In this document: positions 56,492 through 64,000 of the stretch, piece by piece
Numbering within the stretch: the stretch's first letter is position 1
Layout: each line of letters starts with the position of its first letter
Assembly (NCBI RefSeq): GCF_040954645.1
Contig: NC_092812.1
Location: 3,286,001 to 3,350,000 of the forward strand
Length of the DNA: 64,000 nt
Reading direction: 5' to 3'
Source of the DNA: Diabrotica undecimpunctata
Lineage: Eukaryota; Arthropoda; Insecta; Coleoptera; Chrysomelidae
Made by a program: the position numbers and the translations under genes
Notes under the pieces: model-generated
Seen by the model: only the letters and a program-made list of their open reading frames with translations
Database searches by the model: none
What the model was told of the DNA's origin: nothing

Positions 56492-57223
56492 ATGTCTTTA
56501 TATAACCATGTGTACAAAATACATCTCAATCACAAGATGAAGGTCATTCAACAAGACAAGACACTAGCAGTGGAAAACTTGGATTTTGTCGACAACGTGA
56601 CAAGAACCAGCAAACATGGTGCATTGCTACCACATTCATTTCGTGCTATCATATGTGGTCCAAGCGGATGTGGAAAAACTAATGTTATGTTGGCATTACT
56701 TTTTGACCTGAATGGCGCTAAATTCAAAAATGTTTACGTTTATTCAAAGTCGTTGTTTCAGCCCAAGTATCAATTTTTGAAGGAAGTGTTGGAGTCTGTG
56801 AAAGAAGTAGGTTATTTTCCATTTAAAGATAATGATGATGTTATAAGCCCAAGTAAAGCTAAACCAAACTCAATATTCATATTTGATGACGTATCAACGG
56901 ATCCACAACAAACAATACGTGAATATTACTGTATGGGTAGACATAAAGACATTGATTGTGCATACCTATGTCAATCATACAGTCGAGCAGGCAAACAACT
57001 TTTACGTGATAATGCGAATCTTATTGTATTGTTTAAGCAAGATGAGCTCAATTTGAAACACGTCTTTGATGACCACGTATCACCTGATATGACATTTGAG
57101 CAATTTAAACAATTTTGTTCCGAATGTTGGAAGGACAAATACGGTACATTCGTCATTGTTAAGGATTTCGATATTTCTAACGGACGATATCGTAAAGGTT
57201 TCGACAAGTTTATAAAACTGTAG
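56492..57223 (+). CDS. FtsK/A32-like DNA-packaging ATPase (243 aa)
   Basis: Walker A GPSGCGKT at residues 56-63, Walker B IFIFDD ending D132-D133, then YYCMGRHKDIDCAYLCQSYS and the NANLIVLFKQDELN stretch typical of Polinton packaging ATPases. Intact and of usual length. It pumps genome DNA into the shell. Divergent from the PLA2-like gene; the next gene begins 2 bp after its stop. Confidence 0.9.
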   Translation: MSLYNHVYKIHLNHKMKVIQQDKTLAVENLDFVDNVTRTSKHGALLPHSFRAIICGPSGCGKTNVMLALLFDLNGAKFKNVYVYSKSLFQPKYQFLKEVLESVKEVGYFPFKDNDDVISPSKAKPNSIFIFDDVSTDPQQTIREYYCMGRHKDIDCAYLCQSYSRAGKQLLRDNANLIVLFKQDELNLKHVFDDHVSPDMTFEQFKQFCSECWKDKYGTFVIVKDFDISNGRYRKGFDKFIKL

Positions 57224-57225
57224 GT

Positions 57226-58341
57226 ATGATCGAAAAACACGCATTGTATAACAATATGTCAGACAAAGAGGTAGCTGCGCGCACGCGTAAAGTTGCCGAA
57301 CTAGCTCGTGTCATTCGCAAAAAGTATTTGGCATTAAAGTTAGGTAAAACAGAACAAGATGAGTCGCTAAATAAACTCTTTAAGCCCATAGCTAAACCTC
57401 TAACAGATATTGCGCAATCGTCAAAAACGTTGCATCATGCTATTAATAACAAGCTTAGACACGTTAAAAAAGAAGATGTGAAAACGGAGGAAGAGATAAA
57501 AAAAGAAGCCAGAGATGACGATGTATTTTCCGATGCAGTATCAATCGATCAAGTTAACGAACATGATATATTTGATCCTAATAATGTTTCGAAAGAGGCT
57601 ATTGATGAATATATCGAGCAATATCCTCCAATGAGCCATAAGTATATAAAAGAATTTTGGATGAAAGATAATAAAATTGATAAAAACTACGGACCTATTT
57701 ACAATGATGAAATTGGCTGGATGTTGGGTAAACGACGAATAAACTTTAACAAAAACAAAGGTAGTATACAAGTCATCAGTGATGGTAGTGGGGAAGGAGG
57801 ATGGGTGCCGGGAACGCCAGGTCTATACCATCTAATTTTCTATGATAACCCTGAAGATTATAATGATACAGATTTAAAGCACTATAAAAGTTTATTAAAT
57901 AGTACAGAAGTTCATCTGGATTCCAAAGGTCGTCTTAAAGGTGCAACTGGAAAAAAATATCATCATATTATCAAACCGCTATTTAAACCTACCGATGAAA
58001 CAACAAAGAAATCGCCACCGAAAACTCGATCTACTGCATTAAAGAGACAACCTTTCGAAGGTCTTGTTCGTTTAGCAAAAACGACTCGTTCATCATCGAT
58101 GACAACGTCTCCTCGAACATCGTTATCTTCACCATCTAGCTCCAAAGGGTCAGGGCTCGTCGATAATTCTCATTTGATCTACAACGATAATCCTATTGAA
58201 TATGTATATTGGGATGATCCAAACGAACTATGCGACAGACTCAAATTGCTGGTTGCTTCCCAAGAAGCAGGAAACACATCCCACAATAACGAAATTGTTG
58301 CCATTATCAACGAATTACGTGAAGCAGATATTATATATTAA
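57226..58341 (+). CDS. GTPGLY-domain Polinton protein, intact (371 aa)
   Basis: MIEKHALYNNMSDKEVAART start, Lys/Glu-rich helical N-terminus (about 1-110), a central YPPMSHKYIKEFW...NYGPIY block, the domain GTPGLYHLIFYDNPEDYND..LKHYKSLL..EVHLDSKGRLKG..KYHHIIKPLF, a Ser/Thr/Pro-rich linker (about 265-310) and a C-terminal EYVYWDDPNELCDRLKLLVA helix region. Two degraded homologues lie in Polinton 1. I believe this family is DUF8207; no function known. The position between ATPase and fibre-like genes argues for a structural or assembly role. Confidence 0.75.
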   Translation: MIEKHALYNNMSDKEVAARTRKVAELARVIRKKYLALKLGKTEQDESLNKLFKPIAKPLTDIAQSSKTLHHAINNKLRHVKKEDVKTEEEIKKEARDDDVFSDAVSIDQVNEHDIFDPNNVSKEAIDEYIEQYPPMSHKYIKEFWMKDNKIDKNYGPIYNDEIGWMLGKRRINFNKNKGSIQVISDGSGEGGWVPGTPGLYHLIFYDNPEDYNDTDLKHYKSLLNSTEVHLDSKGRLKGATGKKYHHIIKPLFKPTDETTKKSPPKTRSTALKRQPFEGLVRLAKTTRSSSMTTSPRTSLSSPSSSKGSGLVDNSHLIYNDNPIEYVYWDDPNELCDRLKLLVASQEAGNTSHNNEIVAIINELREADIIY

Positions 58342-58371
58342 TGTTTGGATTATTGGAACATCATTTCCAAC

Positions 58372-58971
58372 ATGAGTGTTGACAAGTTTGGTCGTCATCA
58401 TTACCGTTCTAATGAACAAGTTGTTAAAAAGCTAAGTGAAGGCTTAAAGCAATCCATTTTGGATTTACAAAACCAGATACATGAAGTACATAAAGACATT
58501 ACACGAGATCCTCCTGTAGCAGGTAATCATCTTTCCAATAAGAAATATGTAGATGACAGCATTGTTCGTGCGAAAACTTTTCTAAGAAAAGAGATTAATT
58601 TGATACAAAAAAATAGAATTCAAAAAGATACTCAACTCGAACAAAAAATCTCAAACTCCATTAGTAAAATAGAAGTTAATTTAAGTAAAAAAGTTAACGA
58701 GTTGTCTGATGAGAATAAAATGACTGCTTCGAAAATATCTGATTTATCAAAACAAATGCATGAATTTAAAAATGATCTTGATATATTTAAACAAGAAATG
58801 ACGAAGAATATTACAGATGCCGCCAACCAAAATGCACAAATTATGATGAAAACGTTGGAAATAGAAAAAAAGATTAAAACGGCGGATCTTAATTCACATG
58901 ATTTAGATGAGCGTCTTAATGTAATGGAAGATTACCTCTTACATAATAAAGCCAACGGAACAACGAATTAG
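58372..58971 (+). CDS. Fibre-like coiled-coil protein (199 aa)
   Basis: ATG at 58372 (MSVDKFGRHHYR). After about 45 residues comes PPVAGNHLSNKKYVDDSIVR, resembling the short N..(T/S)KKYVD linker of phage and viral fibres, then about 120 residues of coiled coil (IQKDTQLEQKISNSISKIEV, DLSKQMHEFKNDLDIFKQEM). Ends NKANGTTN at 58971. A heptad-like stretch continues just beyond in another frame (to about 59040), overlapping the integrase start, so the C-terminus may be cut by a frameshift. A spike role is inferred. Confidence 0.6.
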   Translation: MSVDKFGRHHYRSNEQVVKKLSEGLKQSILDLQNQIHEVHKDITRDPPVAGNHLSNKKYVDDSIVRAKTFLRKEINLIQKNRIQKDTQLEQKISNSISKIEVNLSKKVNELSDENKMTASKISDLSKQMHEFKNDLDIFKQEMTKNITDAANQNAQIMMKTLEIEKKIKTADLNSHDLDERLNVMEDYLLHNKANGTTN

Positions 58972-59007
58972 CGTTAGTTCAAAGAATCGAATCGTTGGAA
59001 GCTAGAC

Positions 59008-59940
59008 ATGGCATTTACCGAGGAGAAGATACAACTAGTTAACGAGCTACACAAGCCTGCACGAAAAAATTATCCTCGTCGACGAACAATCATTAAAGGA
59101 CTAGACGATTTGTGGCAAATGGACCTTGCTGAGATGAGACCTTATGCCAGTCAAAATAAATCTTACAAGCTCATTCTTGTTGTAATTGATTGTTTTTCAA
59201 AGTTTGTGTGGACTCGACCATTAAAGACGAAAACAGGGGAGGAAATTACTCGAACATTTTCGGATATTCTCGCTCATACTCGACGATGTCCGAAAAATTT
59301 ACAAACAGACCAAGGCACAGAATTTTTTAATTCCAAGTTTCAAAATCTCATGAAACAGCATAGTATTAATCACTATAATACCTTTAGTGTTAAAAAAGCA
59401 GCCATATGTGAACGAGTTATTCGAACATTGAAGGAAAAACTTTACAAGTATTTCAGTCTTAATGGAACTTACAAATGGATTGATATCTTGCCTCAAATTA
59501 CAAAAGAGTACAACAACACGAAACACAGCAAAATTCGACTTAGACCTATTGATGTTAATAAATCTAACGAAAATGAAATTTTACGAAAATATTATACTCA
59601 CTTGAAAATTGCCGGTCCAAGAAAATTGAAAGTTGGTGACGTGGTTCGCATTAGTAAAAATAAACACATTTTCGATAAGGAATATAAACCGAATTGGACA
59701 ACAGAACTGTTTAAAATTACTGAAATTAAAATAACGAATCCCACAACATACTTGATTGAAGATATGACTGGAGCGCCTATCAAAGGAGCATTCTACGAAG
59801 AAGAATTACAGAAAACAAAAAATAAAGACATATATTTAGTAGAGAAAGTACTGCGCAGACGTGGAAATAAGATGTATGTTCAATGGTTGGGATTCGATAG
59901 TAGCCATAATAGTTGGATTAACGTTAAAGATATCATTTAG
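59008..59940 (+). CDS. Retroviral-type integrase with chromodomain (310 aa)
   Basis: Catalytic triad D39 (LWQMDLAEM), D101 (LQTDQGTEFFN) and E135 (AAICERVIRTLKEK) in an rve-type core; the D-to-E spacing is two residues shorter than the classic 35. SH3-like part near LKVGDVVRISKNK. C-terminal chromodomain VEKVLRRRGNKMYVQWLGFD..NSWI. No N-terminal HHCC zinc finger is evident. Intact and the usual Polinton length. It joins the element ends to target DNA, producing 6-bp duplications. Confidence 0.9.
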   Translation: MAFTEEKIQLVNELHKPARKNYPRRRTIIKGLDDLWQMDLAEMRPYASQNKSYKLILVVIDCFSKFVWTRPLKTKTGEEITRTFSDILAHTRRCPKNLQTDQGTEFFNSKFQNLMKQHSINHYNTFSVKKAAICERVIRTLKEKLYKYFSLNGTYKWIDILPQITKEYNNTKHSKIRLRPIDVNKSNENEILRKYYTHLKIAGPRKLKVGDVVRISKNKHIFDKEYKPNWTTELFKITEIKITNPTTYLIEDMTGAPIKGAFYEEELQKTKNKDIYLVEKVLRRRGNKMYVQWLGFDSSHNSWINVKDII

Positions 59941-60056
59941 GATCTACTTTTACATACACCGCGTAGATATACACTAAATGAGTGGGGGGTGACAAAAAGT
60001 ATAAATTTCATAAATGCTGCAAGCTCATGCCCAGTTGTTCCTGCCAGTTCATCAAT

Positions 60057-60776
60057 ATGAGTTCTCAAGATAGTGGTTATAGTTCATCAGACGATATGGT
60101 GGTAGCTGCTGCTTCACCATCAGATGATATCGATTATGAAGCTGAATTAGATGGAGTTTTGGCGACATTCGAAGAAGCAGCCAAAAATGAACCATATTAT
60201 TTACTAGAAGCATCCTTTCCGCTTGACAAGTGTATAATCAAAGTTGGCCTTTCTCCAGCTCGTCATTTCTCATCAGCCATTATTTTGTGTCAGCACAACA
60301 AGAATGCAAGAATTAGTTTAAACACGTTCGAGTGGGATGATATAATCGGAATTTTTAAGCAGAAGATTTGCGATTTCTTTAACAGCACCTCTCAAGATGA
60401 TTACAATCCTATCGAGTTTCAGTGTGGAGACTATTGTAAAATTAAACAAATAGTGTATGATTCAACCAAGTTCCTTGTTATTGAAAAGCATGGTCTGGAA
60501 TACTATCTAGATGAAAGGGATGTCAACCAAATCCTAGAAGTAAACAGCAGTCTGGTGTGCCATCGTGTATCGTTATTGGATAATTTACACTTTCATGCTT
60601 ATTATAGAAATGTTATCGATTTGATACAATCAAACTTTTGCAGCAGAAGCAGTTTATATGGACCACTTGAAGCTTTAACTGCGTTTTGCGAAATTTCCAC
60701 AGACACTTTGTTAAGTAATGCTTTAAGAGAATATTTATATTATTATAAAATTAAAGTTGTAAATGATTTTATGTAA
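60057..60776 (+). CDS. Polinton protein, paralogue of the 51024-51638 product (239 aa)
   Basis: ATG at 60057 (MSSQDSGYSSSDDM), preceded about 58 bp by TATAAAT. Ser/Asp-rich N-terminus, then IIKVGLSPARHFSSAIILC, LLDNLHFHAYYRNVIDLI, LEALTAFCEISTDTLLSNAL and REYLYYYK. The C-terminal two thirds align with the left-end protein. Unknown function. AATAAA near 60784. Convergent with PolB. Confidence 0.7.
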   Translation: MSSQDSGYSSSDDMVVAAASPSDDIDYEAELDGVLATFEEAAKNEPYYLLEASFPLDKCIIKVGLSPARHFSSAIILCQHNKNARISLNTFEWDDIIGIFKQKICDFFNSTSQDDYNPIEFQCGDYCKIKQIVYDSTKFLVIEKHGLEYYLDERDVNQILEVNSSLVCHRVSLLDNLHFHAYYRNVIDLIQSNFCSRSSLYGPLEALTAFCEISTDTLLSNALREYLYYYKIKVVNDFM

Positions 60777-61059
60777 TAATCAAAATAAATGCTATTTATG
60801 CAAACATGTCTTTTTTATTTTCACGTTGAATGTCTCACAACGCTGGAAAAGATAAGCTGAGACTTAAAATTACAGGAAAACAATGTATATTTTTTAGAGT
60901 TTTTATTTTCTACTTATAATAATTACAAATGTTGATTTTCACTAAATTACAATTATCATTCTACATATTCATTTAACAAATAGCCAATCCATTTTCGTGT
61001 GGAGATTGATAAAGCTATAAAAAAAAATTGGTTATGTTTTCATTTATTAATTTTTGTTT
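60777..61059. other. Convergent intergenic region
   Basis: AATAAA near 60784 serves the plus-strand gene. No other feature. Confidence 0.4.
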
Positions 61060-64000
61060 TTACTCAATCATTGTGGTTTCATAATGACCCCAAGGTAAAG
61101 TGTCATGAGAATTTTGTTGCAAGTAACGTTTATCGTCATACGGACTTAATGCAATTTTTTCTTGTGTTATTGTAAAAAGATCATGGGCGTAGGAACGAAA
61201 CGTTGATTGGGAAACACTTTTAGTTGTAAATTCGTTTAAACACTTAACATAATCATCGAAAGTAATGTCATTTTTTACCGTTGAATATTTTACACCCTTA
61301 GATTTTTTTGTGACGCCTAAATTATTTGCAAGTCTTTCAATATTTGCATCATCCATATTATTCTTGTATTTATCCCACAATGCATTTCGATCCTCATCCG
61401 TCGTACTAATCTTAAACGAATACATTTTAGATCTAAGTCCGACAAAATGAGTCATAATGCGACCGTTTGCCTCATCTTTCATCATTCCGAGAACTTTTTT
61501 GTTGACTTGAGGTATTCCATAAATATTATTCTCAGAATAGTCTGATGTATCGAATTTGGATAAATTTGCTTTAATAACATCTCTGTAAACGTCATCACAT
61601 TTTAATTCATAGATAAAACTATCAGTGTCCCCATACATTAGCTTACAATTTTCAACTCCCATATATGGCAGCATAAAGTTATAATGAAAATCGTACATAC
61701 ACACTTTGGATATATCTAAAATTGACATGCCGATGTACAATGGTTTGTTGAAAATGAGCTCTGTTTTGTTAAGTTCGATTGCCATTAAATTTTCATTAAA
61801 CACAGTTCTATTATGAAATCTTGGACTAGCAATCAAATTTTTCGCTCCATATCTTCCATCCCATTTTGATACAAGTTTTACAATGCGATGTTTCCTAATG
61901 TTTTCCATCGTTTTACCAAATATGGCGTTGTTGGCTAACTTGTACAAGTCTTTTTCAAATGCTGTAGTTGCTGCAGTTCGCAATTTTGTATTAAGATCGA
62001 TATATGGCTTAAGCCAAGCGCTCTGTTTGAATTTCAACACTTTATGGATTTTTGTTAGTTTGAGTCCTGCATTCAGAGCTTGTTTTAGATTGCGATAATG
62101 CAAAGTGTACTCTTTTTTATGGTACAAGGTGGTCATAAGTTTTGGAAGCTTACTTCTTGGTGGCACACGATGTTCGCAACAAAACGGTAAATCTCGATGT
62201 AAGTCATGCAAGTGTTCTGGGTATTCCAAATCCACTTGTAGTATGTATCCTGTATCTCCATCGTCAGGAATAGACAAGACATCAATATTGGTATCGACCC
62301 ACTCGAAACCCCCATATGGTAAGAATTGAGACATTGCCCAACCATACAAATTGTTGACATCTAAATATAGCACATATTTACTAGGCTTTGATGGATCATA
62401 ATTATGCATGTATTTGTTATTTGCCTCAGAATACCGATTACTTACTTGACTTATACCACCTCGGATAGCTTTCTCAATAAACATGATTTTATCGATATCA
62501 TTCAGCAGTTCAAGTTTACATCCAGTATATTTAAGCATTGCATCCCAAGAAAATCCAGGCATGGTATAGTACCATGCAGGATCAAGACTGTATGTACTTC
62601 GACATTTTTGTCGAAAATTTTCAAAAATGCAAGTCAGTAACATAATATCAGTTTTCATGTACAACATACTATATTCCAAAATATTTTTAATACCGAATGA
62701 CTGCCAAACATTCTGAGCATGATGATACATATTTTTGGAGATGTGTTCACCCGATAATGAGCTGTAAAATTTATCAATTGATGGTAGTTGCGTTTCATTC
62801 AATTTATTGAAAGACTCAATATATTCGTATGGGAATATGCCTTTTCGTTTCAATAATTCCATTTGTTCGGGAGTGGTATTTGGAAATTCGCTAGCTAAAT
62901 ATCTTAAATCCTCAGGTTGCAATGTGGCAGCCAACTTGTCCAATGATGAATTTAAAAATCTTAGTGAATCAACGAACCTCAACTTAATACTGACCTCAGA
63001 ATCGTATATTGTAAATGAAATATACTTTTCCTTATTTATTGGTAGTAAGCTGATACTACCATTTTTCGCAAGATCTCTAATCATCATATGCGAATCGTAA
63101 CCGCTAAGATTATGAAAAAAAATTGGGACAACGAAAAGTTTTTTGAAATTTAAGTTACACACTTGGTGTGCGAGTCCTCGAAAATCTCCGGTAAAATGGT
63201 CATGATCACGAACAATTACATCCTTATCTGAAAACGTTTTTTCGCAAATGTGACAATTAGATGCATTAAAACTGGGTGTGGCATTCATAGGTACAATATC
63301 TTTAATTTTTCCTTGCACAAATGCCGCCAACAACGTCATTTCCTTGGCAAACCACTCCATGCAATCTTCACCTGCGTAACTTCGGTAAAACGACAGAGAT
63401 TCATCGTAAGAGCATTTTACGTAATAACCTGCACTAAAGGCTTTATGCTGCTGATACTTAATTGTTTTGCATTTTAATGGACTGTTTTTAACTTTGTTCA
63501 ACATTGACTCAAAATCGGCATAGACTACAAAAGGAGTTGTTTGTTTATAAATATGATTTTTAAATTCAACATTCTGATATGATGGAAAAGAAACTTTACA
63601 TTCATTAATTTTCTCACAGTATTTTGCATGATCATTTAATCTGTCAAAACTACTAAAATAATTCAAACACCTATCACATAAAAATTTTTTATTACGGTTC
63701 TTACTTAACTGCCTGGACATAAGTCGAGACATATCTTTAATCATGCAATAATGATACTTAATTTCTACAGATTCATCGTGAGCCATAGGTGCTTCGTAGT
63801 CATTCAATTTTGGAAAATATTTATCTTGTACAATCAATAAATTTACATGTTTAGTTAATTTGGTTTTGCATAGCCTTACCGGCGTTGTTACGTAAAATGT
63901 TCTCTCTTTAGCAACATTCATTTCTAACCCGTACACGTTTACAGAAATATTATTTAACTTTTCAAATTTTGAAATACCCTTTATAGTCATAGGTGTCTCT
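61060..64000 (-). CDS. Protein-primed DNA polymerase B, classical Polinton lineage (N-terminus outside the window)
   Basis: About 980 codons are visible; the frame is still open at 64000 (ETPMTIKG), and family members have an additional N-terminal region, so the start lies beyond. Numbering from MTIKG: zinc finger C104..C107..H121..C125; ExoI D159-F-E161; an inserted endonuclease-VII-like zinc motif CHICE(246-250)..RDHDHFTG..RGLAHQVCN; ExoII FHNLSGYDSHM; ExoIII YMKTDIMLL; motif A YLDVNNLYGWAM; motif B LANNAIFGKTMEN; motif C YGDTDSFIY; terminal [15 protein letters not shown]. All polymerase residues intact. Replicates the element from a protein primer. Confidence 0.9.
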   Translation of the reverse strand, partial: ETPMTIKGISKFEKLNNISVNVYGLEMNVAKERTFYVTTPVRLCKTKLTKHVNLLIVQDKYFPKLNDYEAPMAHDESVEIKYHYCMIKDMSRLMSRQLSKNRNKKFLCDRCLNYFSSFDRLNDHAKYCEKINECKVSFPSYQNVEFKNHIYKQTTPFVVYADFESMLNKVKNSPLKCKTIKYQQHKAFSAGYYVKCSYDESLSFYRSYAGEDCMEWFAKEMTLLAAFVQGKIKDIVPMNATPSFNASNCHICEKTFSDKDVIVRDHDHFTGDFRGLAHQVCNLNFKKLFVVPIFFHNLSGYDSHMMIRDLAKNGSISLLPINKEKYISFTIYDSEVSIKLRFVDSLRFLNSSLDKLAATLQPEDLRYLASEFPNTTPEQMELLKRKGIFPYEYIESFNKLNETQLPSIDKFYSSLSGEHISKNMYHHAQNVWQSFGIKNILEYSMLYMKTDIMLLTCIFENFRQKCRSTYSLDPAWYYTMPGFSWDAMLKYTGCKLELLNDIDKIMFIEKAIRGGISQVSNRYSEANNKYMHNYDPSKPSKYVLYLDVNNLYGWAMSQFLPYGGFEWVDTNIDVLSIPDDGDTGYILQVDLEYPEHLHDLHRDLPFCCEHRVPPRSKLPKLMTTLYHKKEYTLHYRNLKQALNAGLKLTKIHKVLKFKQSAWLKPYIDLNTKLRTAATTAFEKDLYKLANNAIFGKTMENIRKHRIVKLVSKWDGRYGAKNLIASPRFHNRTVFNENLMAIELNKTELIFNKPLYIGMSILDISKVCMYDFHYNFMLPYMGVENCKLMYGDTDSFIYELKCDDVYRDVIKANLSKFDTSDYSENNIYGIPQVNKKVLGMMKDEANGRIMTHFVGLRSKMYSFKISTTDEDRNALWDKYKNNMDDANIERLANNLGVTKKSKGVKYSTVKNDITFDDYVKCLNEFTTKSVSQSTFRSYAHDLFTITQEKIALSPYDDKRYLQQNSHDTLPWGHYETTMIE

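Larger units (their letters stand above)
49315..64000. mobile_element. Polinton 2: near-complete Maverick/Polinton, right end outside the window
   Basis: Gene content is a full Polinton set: MCP, minor capsid, adenain-like protease, packaging ATPase, integrase and protein-primed PolB, most with intact frames and catalytic residues. The left limit is inferred: AGTAGATAGATAGAG at 49315 shares its first eight bases with Polinton 1's terminus and is preceded by ATAATT, a candidate 6-bp duplication. Genes start 1.7 kb in. PolB is still open at 64000. Confidence 0.75.

Overview
The window is eukaryotic and almost certainly from an insect: AT-rich, intron-containing gene remnants, many degraded non-LTR retrotransposons, DNA transposons and long (TA)n tracts. 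A large, repeat-rich genome such as a beetle's would fit, but the species is not settled by the sequence. No ordinary host gene is recognisable. The window is dominated by two Maverick/Polinton elements, virus-like DNA transposons that carry a protein-primed DNA polymerase B and capsid genes.

Region 1 (1-7393): host repeat ground. It holds a broken IS630/Tc1/mariner-like transposase, a 2-kb non-coding element with terminal inverted repeats, a non-LTR 3' end, PIF/Harbinger pieces (Myb/SANT-like protein, nuclease fragment), one THAP exon and a jockey-like reverse transcriptase remnant.

Region 2 (7400-48946): a 41.5-kb Polinton (Polinton 1). It has perfect AGT...ACT termini, 2.6-kb terminal inverted repeats and a 6-bp target duplication AGTTAT (7394-7399 and 48947-48952). 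The insertion splits the reading frame of the jockey-like remnant. The interior is heavily rearranged: PolB palm fragments at both ends, a dead capsid gene at the left, a mosaic of PolB pieces between copies of a ~120-bp repeat (13.9-17.3 kb), a block of unrelated retroelement-rich DNA between two (TA)n tracts (17.5-34.0 kb), then an intact second-lineage PolB (38535-42209) followed by a small ORF that copies its N-terminal domain.

Region 3 (48953-64000+): about 360 bp of flank, then a second Polinton (Polinton 2) that looks nearly intact and continues past the right edge. Its probable left terminus is at 49315. A GC-rich satellite with CRE- and CCAAT-like motifs comes first. Then come two left-end genes and a membrane protein, a minus-strand virion cluster (163-aa protein, major capsid, small protein, minor capsid, small Cys-rich ORF, adenain-like protease, PLA2-like virion protein) and a plus-strand cluster (packaging ATPase, GTPGLY-domain protein, fibre-like coiled coil, retroviral-type integrase with chromodomain, a paralogue of the left-end gene). 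A minus-strand PolB runs off the window.

Together the Polinton 2 genes supply replication (PolB), integration (INT), capsid building (MCP, minor capsid), maturation (protease), DNA packaging (ATPase) and possible entry or spike functions (PLA2-like, fibre-like, membrane protein).
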